A DNA stretch of 64,000 bases from Loripinus fragilis (GCA_964019695.1 OZ026514.1:10292751-10356750); one strand, 5' to 3'. Counted from the stretch's first letter, positions 1-11,599 are shown. Program-made: numbers and translations. The notes: generated by a model not told the origin, from the letters alone.

Positions 1-1800
1 TCTCTATTTTCTAACAGTCGGCTATTTCTTCCCGTGACTTCTTAATTTTGTTGGCTCGTCTTTTTTGTCATCAATTCGTTTCATTTCACACAGCTATACC
101 TCTTTCACTTTCTTTGTTTTCTCTTTCTTTCTCCTCACAGTCTTATCGCATCCTCTTTGATTTGTCAAGCCTTTTTTTCATATCACATAACCGTTTTCTA
201 CTGTTCTTTGTTTTCTCTTTATTCTTCTTCCAGTCTTCTTATCTTCTTTGATTTGTTGAGCTTTGATATATACATTCTCTTCTATTGTCTGCTGTTTTTA
301 TTCTTCTCCCAGACTTTTGTTCATTCTGATTTGTTCGGCATATTTTCATTTCTCTTCTATTCTTTGTTTTCTCTTTCATTCATCGTACAGTCTGGTCGCC
401 TTCTCTTTGATGTTGAGCTTTTTCATTTCAGATAGCCACACCTCTTCTTTTTCTAAATTTTCTCTTTTATTCTTCTTTCAGTTTTATTGATTCTTCTTTG
501 AATTGATGAGCTTTTTCATCTCACATAGCCATATCTCTTCTATTTTCAGTTTCTCATGCTTCTCCCTCATTTGATTCGCTGAGCTTTTTCTAATTTCACA
601 TATGCATTCTATTATCTGTTTTGTCTTTCAATATTCTAACAGTCTTATTGTCTCCTCTGTGATTTGTGAGCACTTATTTTCATTTCAGACTGTCAAACTT
701 ATCCTTTCTTCTAAGTTTTCTCTTTTATTCTTCTTCCAGGCTTATCGCCTCTTCTTTGATTTGTCGAGCTTTTATCACATATCTATTCTCTTCTATTCGC
801 TGTTTTCTCGTTTATTCTTCTTCCAGTCTTATGTCCTCCTTTTGGTTTGTTGAGCTTATTGCATTTCACATAGTCATATATACTTTGTTCTCTTTGATTG
901 TTTGAGATTTTTCATTTCACATAGCCATATCTCTTTTTTCTGTATCTCCTTTTTCTTCTCCTTGTCCTATCGCCCCTCCCCCTTTTTTGATTTGCTGAGC
1001 TTTTTCATTTCACATATGCATATTCTTCTATTTTCTGTTTTGTCTTTCATTCTTCTAACAGTTTTACCGTCTCCTCTATGGTTTGTAAACTTTTGTTGTC
1101 ATTGCAGACCACCAAACCTCTTCTTTTTCTATGTTTTCTCTTTTATTCTTTTTCCAGTCTTATCGCCTCCTCTTTGATTTGTCGAGTTTTGTTCACATAT
1201 ACATTCTCTTCTATTCGATGTAATCTCGTTTATTCTTCTTCCAGTCTTATGTCCTCTTCTTGGCTTGTTGAGCTTATTTTGTTTCACATAGTCATAGATA
1301 CTATGTTCTCTGTTGTTGTTGTTGTTTTTTGTTGTTCTTGTTGTTGTTGTACTATCATTTCAATATCATCGCCCTCTTTGACTTGTAAAGCGTCCTTACA
1401 TTTCACATGTTCATGGCTGCACTTTGCTGTTTTCCCTTTTATTCACCTTCCAGTGTTATTGCCCCTATCTGATTTGTTGACCCTTTTCATTTTACATATC
1501 AATTCTATTCTTCTATTTTCCATTTATCTTTTATTCTTCTCCTAGTCTTGATTTGTGGAGCTTTTTTTCATTTCACATATCCATATACATTTATATCTTC
1601 TATCATATGCTTTATTCTTCTTCCAGTCTTATTGCCTCTATTTGCATTTGTTGAGCTTTTCTCACATATCCATTCTTTTCTATTTAGTGTTTCTCTTTCA
1701 GTATTTTTTACTCTTATCGCCCTCTCTTCGTTAGTTTAAAACTTTTCATTTCACATATGCCTACTCATCTTTTTTCTCTTTTATTCTTCTACCAGTCTGT
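1..1800 (+). repeat. Pyrimidine-rich minisatellite, about 20 degenerate units of about 90 bp
   Basis: Each unit reads roughly TTCACATATCCAT, then a T/C-rich run, then TTCTTCCAGTCTTATCGCC, then TTTGATTTGTCGAGC. The CCAGTCTTAT anchor recurs near 138, 231, 388, 479, 640, 737, 823, 1057, 1154, 1241, 1450, 1622 and 1790. The block 601-890 is repeated at about 1018-1310 with a constant offset of 418 bp (CCAG at 736/1154 and 823/1241), so there is a higher-order period of several units. A GTT run lies inside at about 1312-1350. The block is open at the left edge of the window. The open frames on the plus strand are Ser/Phe/Leu-rich translations of the T/C composition, not genes. Confidence 0.85.
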
Positions 1801-2933
1801 CGCATACCACATTCGACAAAATAAGCAGATATGATCCTATAAACGCAGCTGGTGCCTCAATGCGAGGTATAAACTTCAGGACCAAGAATTACAATAGTTC
1901 TTTTAAAGAGATAAGCATTTTTTTTTACTTAAGTATTGATGTTTCAGCATGATATTTCAAAAGTTTGATCAACTGCAAGGTTCAGTGCAATACATGTACA
2001 TACTGTCTAAGATTTCATTGTGAGCTACAGAATGCATAAATCAATGTCGGTTATATCTAGGTGCTTGTGTCATTTCCATGCCCTGAAATCTATTGATACT
2101 GAACTGAAAAAATACTTAAATTTAATGAACCATTGCATTTTTTGACCTGATTTCCAGGCATTTTCAGTTGTGCGTTTTTTAAATAATGGTTCATTGTATG
2201 GCTGGAAAACAGTGTGGATCCTGATCAAATGGCTTCTGATGGAGCCATTTGAGCTGCTCTAATCTGCTTTCAAAAGAGGATTTATATCTATAAAAGTTAT
2301 ACACACAGTGCGCTCTGGTCAATAGTTAGTTCTATTCAGCTCTTCATTCCACTTTCTGTTGTGAGGGATGATTCATACAAAAATACGGTAGGTAGGTGAA
2401 CGGGGCCACGTTTATTTACTGTTTTGGCATTAAATACCATTGAATCTGCTTGTAGAATATGGTTTAACACAATACATGACTTTAAGACCAGAACTGATAA
2501 GAAATATAATCATAAAAACAACAACAACAACACCTTGAAACTGGTCTATCATTTAACCACCAATCATTGGAATGGCTAAAACTCGTGTGCACTCAGTACT
2601 ATCTATGACTTATTTGAGACCACCTTAAATGATATGGGCAACATGAATAACAAAACTTGCACATCTGATCATACCAGGAAGGGGTAGGGTACAATAAAAG
2701 CATGGCACGAGTCTCGGATATGTATGCTTCATACGGCACGATGCACTTTTCAGATTTCTTCAGCGATGACAAAAATAAGGTAAAGATGAACCGTGTTTCA
2801 AGCACATACCCTTTTTAGCATTCGCAATCATCAGTAAAGGCCCGAATAAGTTTTTTAACCATTCTGATCAGTGTCTCAATTATCGCTAATTGTTATTTTT
2901 GTAATTTACGGCCTATACTATACATTGACGGTC
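1801..2933. other. AT-rich stretch without a recognisable gene
   Basis: No frame here resembles a protein I know. A short CAA microsatellite sits at about 2517-2531. A small hairpin of the family described below lies at 2215-2256: CAAATGGCT at 2226-2234 pairs with AGCCATTTG at 2243-2251, next to AACAGTGTGGATCCTGATC. Confidence 0.6.
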
Positions 2934-2994
2934 AACGAAGTTCCAGACCAGCCTGTGCGATAGCATTGCACAGGCTGGTCTGGCACTTCATTGT
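2934..2994. repeat. Hairpin of the shared-core foldback family
   Basis: CCAGACCAGCCTGTGC (2943-2958) is the exact reverse complement of 2968-2983, with a 9-nt loop. The flanks 2934-2942 and 2984-2994 continue the pairing imperfectly (GAAGTT / CACTTC). Confidence 0.9.
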
Positions 2995-3605
2995 CCGCAT
3001 GCTCCAGGTTTGTGGATTGTTTTCGCGCGAAAGGTATTGGATGAACTGATCGATAGTCAATAACTAGAGCATGTTATTTTTTTTATAATGAATAGAGACT
3101 TCCTTTGATACACCATCCTCATCTGCCTGGGCAATCCTTCAGTGAAATTATTGAAAACGCCACACAAAAACGCACCTGTTTTAAATCATATTTGTATTAA
3201 TGATGGCCTCACGTACCTGATACATATATTGGTCAGAAGCAATTGCCCAAAGCCATGAGCACGAGGGCATGCGCACCTGAGTTGGTGTGGTCAGCTAACA
3301 CAGTCTCAGAATGTATTACTGCTGAACGACATACTCATCATCTATTATCCGATTGTTTTAGGCCTAGTATCAACGCTTTCGGTTTATTATAGGTCGCGCC
3401 CACGCTTTTTTGAAAAAGCGTCGGGGTCGTTTGGATAGTGCTTTGGGAGCATTGCGCCCGTGCATCATCTTTGCAAAACACTTGTGAAGCTTTACAGTCT
3501 TTACATTCGTTTCTATGAGAGAAAAAACTCGTGTGTTTTATAAGAAGCCTCATAACAGCTGGTTCCCACTGATTCAGATTATTAAGTTGCGCTAACAACA
3601 AAAAA
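2995..3605. other. No feature recognised
   Basis: The 87-codon minus-strand frame at 3338-3601 has no motif I recognise and no support as an exon. I see nothing else. Confidence 0.5.
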
Positions 3606-3715
3606 GTCTAATCCAACAGGGTTGTAGGAGCGAGGGATCAAACCTGCGGTCCTTCAACGGCTCTCAAAACAATTGGTTTATCCGCTGGGCAATGGTTACT
3701 CCAGTATAAAACTTA
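3606..3715 (-). pseudogene. tRNA-like sequence (tRNA relic or SINE head)
   Basis: On the minus strand the sequence contains an A-box-like TTGCCCAGCGGA and, about 40 nt on, a B-box-like GGTTTGATCCC, followed by CTCGCTCC. The acceptor stem pairs only weakly (GGAG with CTCC). This looks like a decayed pol III promoter from a tRNA gene or a tRNA-derived SINE. I would not call it a working tRNA. Confidence 0.35.
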
Positions 3716-3827
3716 TATGCTCAATATGCGCAAAGGTCTTATCAAACGCCCATACTGACAAATCCTGCGGGGCTATAGGTCTAATGTGTAGTCTGAGTCT
3801 TCAGCTACGTCCATACTATGTGTGTAC

Positions 3828-3889
3828 GAGCAGCGAAGGCTCTGGCAAGTCTGCGCGAATGCACAGACTCGCCAGAGCTTTCGCTGCTC
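3828..3889. repeat. Hairpin of the shared-core foldback family
   Basis: The arms 3828-3856 and 3861-3889 are inverted repeats with about three mismatches and a 4-nt loop. The arm reads GAGCAGCGAAGGCTCTGG then AAGTCTGCGC. Confidence 0.9.
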
Positions 3890-4009
3890 CCTGGTGTGAT
3901 AAGTACATGCATCTCATCTTCTGATTCGTATGCTGATATTGGTTTTGTATCCTCATAGACCTTAATGTGACTGTCTATTAGAAATTCAAATAAACTTTTC
4001 ATGATTAAA

Positions 4010-4925
4010 AAGTCCCAGTTTCCTCAACGGCGACTCTAAAAGAGCAATTATAAGGGTGTTAATTGTATCATCAACCTGTTCATACAGCATATTGCCATTT
4101 GTTTGCTGTAAATTAAATACTTGTTACGATGTTTAATACTCCAGAAACGAACTCGCCTCTTTGATAGCAAAATTCAACTGGATCGTTTATCCTTGTAATT
4201 TTTGAATTATATGTTTATTCTTGTTCCATAAGCGGCTTACCGTCATTGTGGGCCAACAAATAATTTTCCCGTTACATTAGTACACGTGGTCCCAGTGGAG
4301 TTTTAAATAGTTCCGAACATTGATAGCAGTGTATTTCGTTTAAAATACAAATCCTCCTTTTCATTACGAGAACTTAATACTATTATGCATCGAAATCAGC
4401 TTAATGTCGTAGTTAGACACACTTTAATTAGTAGAATAGGCTACTTAGGGCCATAATCCGTCATTTTCCGCTCGGGTAGTGTACACCAATAGGTAAGCAC
4501 TGACGGACAACCTTTGGCGGCAAATTCCTTCAGGAAGATATTGTCGCCCGTTTTCAGATGTCACCGCCATGTTCTTACATTCACACGGTTCTGGTCGCCG
4601 TTATGATGTATTACCTGTGTGTCTGTGGGAAGCTTATTGTTTAATAGCTCATTAAGACTGTTTACTAAATACAGAGGTATTCTAAGATGGCCAGTGCCAG
4701 AAGTTAGGGATATAGCATACATACCTAAAATTTTTGTGAAGTAATATCATCAATATAATGACGAACATAGACAAGATATTTTGTATGACAATAAAGAATT
4801 AAGGCTAGGTATTGGCACCTGTGAACAAGTCCAGGTATCACACGTCGTATACAAAGCGACCACATTAGTTTGGGTTATCTTTTTAAGGCGATATAGTTTA
4901 GCTCCTGGAACAACCTAATTCATAA
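4010..4925. other. No feature recognised
   Basis: AT-rich unique-looking sequence. No long frame, no repeat that I could match elsewhere in the window. Confidence 0.5.
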
Positions 4926-4930
4926 AGTGA

Positions 4931-5065
4931 GTGAATATGACTGGAAAAGCCAGAATCATACACTGCATACCAGCATATGGCACCGTGAAGAAGAGACACA
5001 GAACACTAACAGCCACAAGGCAACAAGAAGACAACTAAAGTAAAGCAACCAGCTCTCCTCTCCTC
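4931..5065 (-). mobile_element. 3'-tail fragment of the RT family
   Basis: The block contains CATATGGCACCGTGAAGAAG, then AACAGCCACAAGGCA, then AAGACAACTAAAGTAAAGC and AGCTCTCCTCTCC. The same order is seen at 33540-33650 and 42840-42960, where it lies downstream of reverse transcriptase coding sequence on the minus strand. It is therefore a solo 3' tail of that element, in the same orientation. Confidence 0.7.
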
Positions 5066-5414
5066 ATACCTGATTGAATTTTAGATTCTGGTCTGTTGTT
5101 TAACAATGTACCTGCGCGTACATTTAGGTTAAGCTTATTGACTTGGAACTCAGTGGTTAGAAGTATTTAGGTCCAGGTCATGGATTAAGAATATTTTGCC
5201 TGATTTGGGTCCATTTATAATGTTAATATTGAGATGCAAGGTGCCATTCAGGCGAGCTACGAGGTCCTGCGATATGTCCTGTTTGCTACTGTGTTGCAAA
5301 CATAAAACCAGACAATGTGTGCATAGAAACTTATTAGTGGTCACATGCCATTTTTGTCAGACTAGCAGTAAGCAAAAAACGCTTAAAAATGATAGGAGGT
5401 AGGACATGCGATTA

Positions 5415-5462
5415 AGTTTCTGACCGAAATTTAGACTGAGTTTCTGACCGAAATTTAGACCT
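5415..5462. repeat. Tandem 24-bp repeat, two copies
   Basis: AGTTTCTGACCGAAATTTAG starts at 5415 and again at 5439, with a period of 24 bp. Confidence 0.9.
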
Positions 5463-5518
5463 CTAGTCCCACTGTATATGTCGGAATGGGTATTTAAAGG
5501 AGGTTTTTCGTGCATATG

Positions 5519-5812
5519 CATGCGCGGATCCAGAGGGGCACAGGGGGTCCGGACCCCCCCCCCCCCCAAAAAAAAAAAAATCAGAAAAACATAGAATTTT
5601 TTAGCAATACTGGTCCGGATACCCTGAAAAACACAAATATACCAACCTAGAATTCAATATTGGACCATCATCGGCATGCCAGCGAAACGCTTAACGATTG
5701 GCCGCTTAATATGGTATTTCGATCCTTCCTCCACTCATCAACTAAAGAAAAAAAAAGGTTGTCAAAGTTGGACCGGACCCCCTCTGACAAAAACTGTCTG
5801 GATCCGCGCATG
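5519..5812. mobile_element. MITE with 15-bp perfect TIRs (294 bp)
   Basis: CATGCGCGGATCCAG at 5519-5533 is exactly inverted at 5798-5812. Just inside, GGGGGTCCGGACCCC (left) mirrors GGACCGGACCCCCT (right), so the inverted similarity goes deeper than the ends. A run of 14 C (5554-5567) abuts 13 A (5568-5580). There is no coding capacity. I could not see an unambiguous target-site duplication. The GGATCCAG in the ends resembles that of the hAT-type MITEs at 30791 and 44596, but the rest differs. Confidence 0.75.
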
Positions 5813-5814
5813 AC

Positions 5815-6820
5815 CAAAATCTCATGTTCTGACCCATATGGGTTTGGTTTGTTACAAGTGGTGACAGGAAGTTTTGACGTGATTCATGAAGAAGAACGGA
5901 GACGCACAATCAGTCATTATCACCAAACTTGACTCAAATCTTCAACACCAGCGTCATCATCACCACAATTAGACTACGATAGTTATGATTGCCCTGACAA
6001 TCAACGCTCGCCTTATTTTAGCTATTCACGAGAAACCTGTAAACTCACATAAAATATGTAAATGCCAAAAGAGCAGATAACTCTGTACATCTGCACCATC
6101 TGATCAACGAAATTGTTCGTTACTCATATAGTATAGAGGGTATTCTTTATATACAACTCTTCGGTACTGTATCTATTCTCTGAAGCTGGACAAGCTTGTT
6201 TGAGCATTGCTTGGTCACAGGCCATGAAACGGTTTTCCGTCGTGTGGGTAATTTTAAGCCAGCAGTACCTAATATAATACAACACCAACCGGTGCGAATC
6301 TATACAGCAAATAACGCTTTTGTAGATGTCACATTTCGTTGTTTCTGGGTAATGGTATCAGCCATATGATTTACGTAAACTATCAAATCTTCAAAACTTT
6401 GGGGGAAAAAATATTTTTAAAATGTCGCCAGTTGCAAATTAGATGCAGCGCTTCAAGGGTTGACCACAACCACTTGGGCCAGCAAAGATGTCTTTTGATA
6501 CATTGACCATCAGACCGTAGTGACCGCTGGTCAACTTTCTTCGGCTCTCTGATCTCTGTAGGGGACCCTTACTTCAAGTAGCCCAGGGCACAGAGCAAAA
6601 AACACATCACACGTCTCTATAGGATCTCTATTTCAAATGGAGTGTTGTTGAAACGATAGGCCACCAGGGTGCTGAAATACACCCTGAAAAGCCCAGGAAT
6701 TTCTATTGAATGTCGCGTAATCAACACTAATGGGAATGATATGGCTAATCATTACTAGCTAACAAGATCTTCCCTCCATCCACTAACATCTTTTACAATT
6801 GACTGCCGCGACTAATTTAT
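5815..6820. other. No feature recognised
   Basis: Unique-looking sequence without a supported gene. The frame at 5660-5932 straddles the MITE end and is not a gene. Confidence 0.5.
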
Positions 6821-6907
6821 CCTTTTATTCGTGCGGTAAACACAAGCTCCTGGGGTGAATCTGTCGTACCCCAGCGCCTGGCAAATTTACACCACGGACG
6901 CCTTTAC

Positions 6908-7025
6908 CTGTGCATTGTCTGTTGCTGATCATTTCACGTCTAGCGTAAGTAAGTGACGTAATTACACCTACAGGTTTGTCGCCAATTTTTAAACAAATTG
7001 TCACCTCACGCTTCTTCGCGGCCAT
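6908..7025 (-). CDS. Possible first coding exon of an unrecognised gene
   Basis: On the minus strand an ATG at 7025 lies in the context ATCAATGGCC and opens a frame beginning MAAKKREVTICLKIGDKPVG, a Lys/Arg-rich start followed by a balanced residue mix unlike the repeat-derived frames nearby. At 6906-6908 the strand reads CACAG|GTAAAGG, a good 5' splice donor. Cutting there gives 118 nt, 39 codons plus one base. About 20 nt upstream of the ATG is CCGGAAACC, an ETS-type site of the kind found near start sites. Without splicing the frame ends at 6825. I do not recognise the peptide and no matching acceptor or second exon could be tied to it. Treat this as a prediction from start, donor and composition only. 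Confidence 0.3.
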
Positions 7026-7029
7026 TGAT

Positions 7030-7360
7030 TATGTTCTGGTTTCCGGTTGAACAGAAGGGTTGTCTCCACTTACAACCTATGATGCAGAGTTAGGGGAGTT
7101 ATAATAATATACCAGTCCAGCGGAATGTCTTCGTCATGGAATTATGTATTGCATGTGTGAAATTTAGGACTGGTGAATCAACTGTCTCATTCTTAAAGGG
7201 TGACAGCGCACATTACAAGTTAATTTATGCAAAAAGTTTCTAATATTTGCTTTAACTGTTACGCCACAACAATAAGAATATATGCACAAGAGCATTTGCA
7301 GTAAAGTAGATTTTTGTGTTCCCTTTTCTACAGCGCATTGGTTTGTGTTTTAAACAAAAG
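7030..7360. other. No feature recognised; possible upstream region of the exon at 6908-7025
   Basis: AT-rich sequence with no frame of note. If the exon downstream on the minus strand is real, its promoter would lie here. I see no TATA box placed convincingly. Confidence 0.35.
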
Positions 7361-7365
7361 TGAAT

Positions 7366-7515
7366 CTAGGTACAAGAGCTTGAAGCTTGGTACTGGTATC
7401 ACATAAATACTCTCAAAACCAAAAGCTCACAATGTCATACTGCTATAGTAATTTCCTATCTGAAAGCATTGTATAGGGTTAGGTTAATGACCAAACTTCA
7501 GGCTCCTGTGATCTA
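7366..7515. mobile_element. Degraded foldback element, family of 39844-40124
   Basis: CAAGAGCTTGAAGCTTGG, then GGTATCACATAAATACTCTC, then AAAACCAAAAGCTCACAATG match the left arm of the better-preserved element at 39844. The right end GACCAAACTTCAGGCTCCTG is the inverted counterpart. The ends are diverged and no clear target duplication survives. Confidence 0.6.
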
Positions 7516-7873
7516 GGTGGACATTCGGCCATTTAAGCTCTCATTGACGTTGGTTTCTATTCCTTCTAACTTAAGGTTCTGTTGCTGTTAAACGTTTGTT
7601 CACGTGATATCCCCTTTTAATTATATTTTTCTTCATAATTAGCCATTGATTTGTGATGCGTTGCTTTCTTTCTTTTTCAACTATGCAAACATAACTCAAG
7701 CAATAAATTGCTTGACTCGCCATAGGTTTCGCAACTTTGTTTAAAGATTTGATTTATCCATTATTCTATACGCGATAAGTACCAAAATTTAATGTGGTGG
7801 TGCTGTTAGCATTAATAGCAAAGACGAATGACTATCTCCACGTCGTGTATCATCCCATCCATGCAAACACATA

Positions 7874-8112
7874 TGAGCCGCGACATGAGATTTCCAACAA
7901 TGTGGTATGTGCGACCAGCAAAACCTCAGATCAGCCTGCGCAAACGCGCAGTCTGATCAGAGCCTCTGCTCGCCACTTGAATATTCTATGACTGTTTAGC
8001 TACTGACTGAACATCGTATGGAGTTTCCAACCTTAAAAGGTGGCTGCACAGGCTCGTCTGAGTCTACACTTGTCAAAATACCACATTGTTGGAAATCACT
8101 TGTTGCGGCTCA
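7874..8112. mobile_element. TA-flanked MITE with 35-bp TIRs (TGAGCCGCGAC family)
   Basis: The left end TGAGCCGCGACATGAG followed by ATTTCCAACAATGTGGTAT is inverted at the right end with 3 mismatches in 35. TA flanks both sides (7872-7873 and 8113-8114), as in Tc1/mariner-type insertions. Inside, a central hairpin lies at 7925-7962 (CTCAGATCAGCCTGCG with its complement). A second copy is at 51970-52207. Confidence 0.85.
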
Positions 8113-8114
8113 TA

Positions 8115-8720
8115 GGTCAGCACTTGGGATTTGGTACTTATTGCTTGTGCACAAATGGCTCCCGACGTATCCATAGAAGAAGCCTAAATTTTGGTCTGAG
8201 TCTTCCTCTACATTAATACTTTGCTAGGTTCCTTTGAGTCAGTGCATTTACCTGAGCCTTCGTAGTTCATAGTACGTAGGAATTGGCTTATATACGCTGA
8301 CAACAGTCTAAAAATCTAGATATGCTGCTTTGGTGATGTCGAACTTGCCCAATACACACACAAACTATTTTCACAACGGCACCAACAGACTTGTGGTGAC
8401 TTCCGTGGAGACACAATGCTGAGGGGAAATGGTTAGTTAAATGTTTTAATTGATATGTCACAGTTCGTGCGACAACAGGAAGAATCAATATTTATTCTTC
8501 TCTCCATCCGAAATATTTGCCTTTCCTGACTCCATTATATTTCTCCATTGTCCATGTATTCCTAACAGTGGGGTAGTGAAAATACCTTACAAAAATATGT
8601 AAACATTTTATACCAACAAACCAGTACGAGGAACAACAATCACGGCCAAATGAAGATACAAACCGGGAAACAGTAAACCGGAAATTATGGAATTGTGGGT
8701 AGCAAATAATATTAGTAGAC
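8115..8720. other. No feature recognised
   Basis: Two minus-strand frames of 66 and 76 codons (8288-8488, 8492-8722) have no motif I recognise. Nothing else was seen. Confidence 0.45.
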
Positions 8721-8722
8721 AT

Positions 8723-8790
8723 AAATTCGGTCCACCACTTAGGTCAGACTGTGCAAAACACAGTCTGACCTAAGTGGCAGACCGATTTTT
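8723..8790. repeat. Hairpin with 19-bp perfect arms (shared-core family)
   Basis: CCACTTAGGTCAGACTGTG at 8735-8753 is exactly inverted at 8759-8777, with a 5-nt loop. The flanks AATTCGGTCC and AGACCGATTT extend the pairing. Confidence 0.9.
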
Positions 8791-8799
8791 CGAGTCTTG

Positions 8800-10730
8800 A
8801 TATTAAACCATTTGACGGTTTATTGGTTGTTAAAAGCGAGTACATTGTACTCAAAAGAACAGGCGTGCATTCGAGTTTTTGGCCATTTCGGATTTTCTGT
8901 GACCCGCACTTAAAGTGTCATGGTATATTTTTGTCTCACTGCGGTCATTTATAATGGAGAGGGCCGAATTGAAAGATATTTAGTTTACATTTCAATTTTC
9001 GAAATACAGTTGAGTAATTGAATTTAATGAAACTCTACGAGTATTTGTGGAAATTTCTGTCAATATTTTCATTCTTCAATTTTCACCGCAACTGAACTCC
9101 CCCGCGGCTATTGTTACTCACAGATACTTGACCTTCAATAGTTTTTGGCTGAACATCTATTTTGCTGAATTAAAGATACTAATTCGAAAAGAAGTGTTGT
9201 CTTTTAATGAACTTGGTGTAATGAACTTCTTTCTACACACTGTCAGACATAAAAAGTTTCTGTTAAAAGAACTAAATAAATGTACATGTATGTACTAGCA
9301 AATCATACCAGGAGGACCGCCATCAACAGGCAACTTAAGCACCCTTTTGAAATGGTTTATATTATATACAGTAGAATCTCGAAATTCAAAGCCTTAGTGT
9401 ACTATGCACAATATATTTAGCAATTTTTTATGAGTTACATATTCTTTTGCTCACCTTGCTGCATCATCGAATAATTTCAATGGCAATGACCAGAACAGGA
9501 TTTTAGGCAAATGAAAACATGAATTAACAGACGCCATTATTTAAATATGCATTTGTGGAGAGCAACATTTGCAAAAGGGGTCAGTAAGCAAAATTCACAT
9601 CCGTTATAAGTAATGCAAAAATAACAAACAAGTTTGGTCTTCCAGCTTTCTCATGCAATCTACGCTTATAAAAGCTAATGATTGTGTGATAGATGGAATA
9701 GAGCTCTTATTCTGTAAAAAAAACAACAACAACAAAAAAACAACAGTTGACGTCAAGACATTACGTAGCGATCACTCGGTTAAACTCAAATGTTCATTGG
9801 TGCTTCAACATAACAGAAAATCAGATTACGAAGATATCATGGGCATACAAACTTATAAAAAACTCATAAAAACTTAAGTTACTGGAAACTTAAGTAACTG
9901 AAAAATGGTACGACGTGTTTTTGAGATAACAGTGATGTTAAACTTTAACTTTCGGCTCATGCTCTGTAGCCGTGAAGATGTTAAATTCAGCAATATTTGT
10001 CTTAACATGTTCGAAGGCATCACACCGCTTAAATTGTAAATGTGTTTCAAGAAAAATACCGACGAAAAACACCGTTTAAATGAGATAACGTAAAGTTGTT
10101 GATAAAACGTCAAATTGTGCAAACTTTGTGCTTTATTTCTCGGAGAAAGTTCAGTTTATTTCAGCATTTTGTTTTGCTTTTTTTGTTTTTAGTGACCAAA
10201 CAATTACTTGGAAATGGTTTTGGCATCCCCTAATGATCAAAAATATCTACGTTAGCCGCTAGACTTAAAATCTAACGTCACGTCAGCACGGCCACTACGT
10301 TTGAAAATCCTATATTTTTTTACATGGTTGGATGATCGGCGCTTGTATCTTCATGCCTAAAATGAAACTTAAGATCCGAAGTTGATGGACTGACCCATAC
10401 AAAACAATTGTTAAATTTATTTTGCATGGTATATATACTAACATAACAGTCGCACATACTGAGTGGAGTCTTCGCTGTCCACCAATATGTTTTATTCAAA
10501 ACAGTGTCTAGCAGAATGGAACTTTATCGATAAGCGAACAGTAAAGCCTCGGGCGAGATTGTGTTTCAGCACAATCTTTTTTAACCTTAACTGCACACAC
10601 ACAGTATGAACTACGCTAAATGTTGAGACCAAAAATAGCACGTACAGACCCACTGGACAACTGTGCGTGCGCGATTAAAGAATGACGTTACGTCGACACA
10701 AAGTTCTATTGTCAAAACCTGTCTTCATGG
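8800..10730. other. No gene recognised over about 1.9 kb
   Basis: AT-rich sequence with an A/CAA-rich tract at about 9716-9746 and a small AACTTAAGTTAC / AACTTAAGTAAC duplication at 9870-9897. The 83-, 74- and 82-codon frames at 9047-9298, 9653-9877 and 9874-10122 match nothing I know. Confidence 0.45.
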
Positions 10731-10734
10731 TTTC

Positions 10735-11160
10735 CAATTGAATAGGACTCAAACCAACTTGCTCAGCTACAAAGACTAGATAGACTATTGAAATTGTACA
10801 CGAAGCAAGATTAGATATTGTACTTTCCAGATAGGGGGAGCGCAGTGGCTTAGTGGTAGAGTGCTCGACTCGAGACCGAGGGGCCGCGGATTCGAGCCTC
10901 ACCGGCGTCACTGCGTTGTGGTCCTTGAACAAGACAAATTTATCCTAGCTTAGTACTGGTTCAACCAAGGAAGACCCGTCCCTGTTTAACTGAAAGATTG
11001 TTGATGGGACGCAAGGAATCAAGTCAAACAAACAAACTTTCCAGATAGCGAAAACAAGGGCGCTGATCAGACTGCGCGGATGCGCAGTCTGGTCTGCGTC
11101 TTTGTTGTTCGCATGGCGAAAATGTTTTTTCTCGCGTCGCGGCCCAATTACAACCCTTCC
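10735..11160. mobile_element. Foldback element interrupted by a SINE
   Basis: The segment 10745-10834 (CTCAGCTACAAAGACTAG, then CTATTGAAATTGTAC, ACTTTCCAGATAG) resumes after the SINE at 11049 with the hairpin GATCAGACTGCGC (11065-11077) and its inverse at 11082-11094, and ends near CTCGCGTCGCGGCC, a TIR of the TGAGCCGCGAC type. A related block without SINE is at 33185-33300. Confidence 0.65.
10835..11035 (+). mobile_element. tRNA-derived SINE with a perfect 13-bp target duplication
   Basis: ACTTTCCAGATAG at 10822-10834 is repeated exactly at 11036-11048. The insert starts GGGGAGCGCAGTGGCTTAGT (A box TGGCTTAGTGG) and has a B box GGATTCGAGCC. The central part includes GTGGTCCTTGAACAAGAC and AGTACTGGTTCAACC, and the tail is an AATCAAGTCAAACAAAC-type A-rich end. 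This is the usual pol III SINE layout of tRNA head, conserved body and A-rich tail. The central block reminds me of V-SINE/RUDI-type molluscan SINEs, which is recalled and not checked. Further copies are at 23790 and 50117. Confidence 0.9.
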
Positions 11161-11556
11161 CAATTAGCCAATGCCCAGGTGCTGTCCATATATGGTTGAC
11201 CTCTGTGCGATCTTGCAATGTTTACCCGTGGGTAACTCAAGAACCTCTTCAAGCGGTTGGAGGCTTCAATTGTACAGCGAATATTAATGGCTAATATTTA
11301 TCTCGATGGCTTTTGACATAAATGACCAAACATGGAGAAATTGTTGAAAGTACACTCAGTGGCAATAATTGAAATGCTATATCATTACGAACAGGTAATT
11401 TTGAATGGATGAAGCCTTAGAGCATCCGTACACTTACCTGGACAGTTGAAACTTTGAAGAAAAAAATGTAGAAAATCTAAGAGGAGTGCTCATTTATTGG
11501 TGAATTTATTTTTAAAACGAGTTGGGGAAATAGATAAATGCGAGGCTTTGGGACAT

Positions 11557-11588
11557 ACAGTGTGGACGCAGATCAGACTCCACACTGT
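11557..11588. repeat. Short hairpin (shared-core family)
   Basis: ACAGTGTGGA at 11557-11566 is inverted at 11579-11588. The loop contains CAGATCAGAC, the core motif of the family. Confidence 0.8.
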
Positions 11589-11599
11589 TTGTCGAAAAG

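Noticed and set aside
48..1739. Eight open frames in the T/C-rich block, up to 155 codons
   Set aside because: Ser/Phe/Leu-only composition, repeated with the DNA unit, overlapping in several frames. They translate the repeat.
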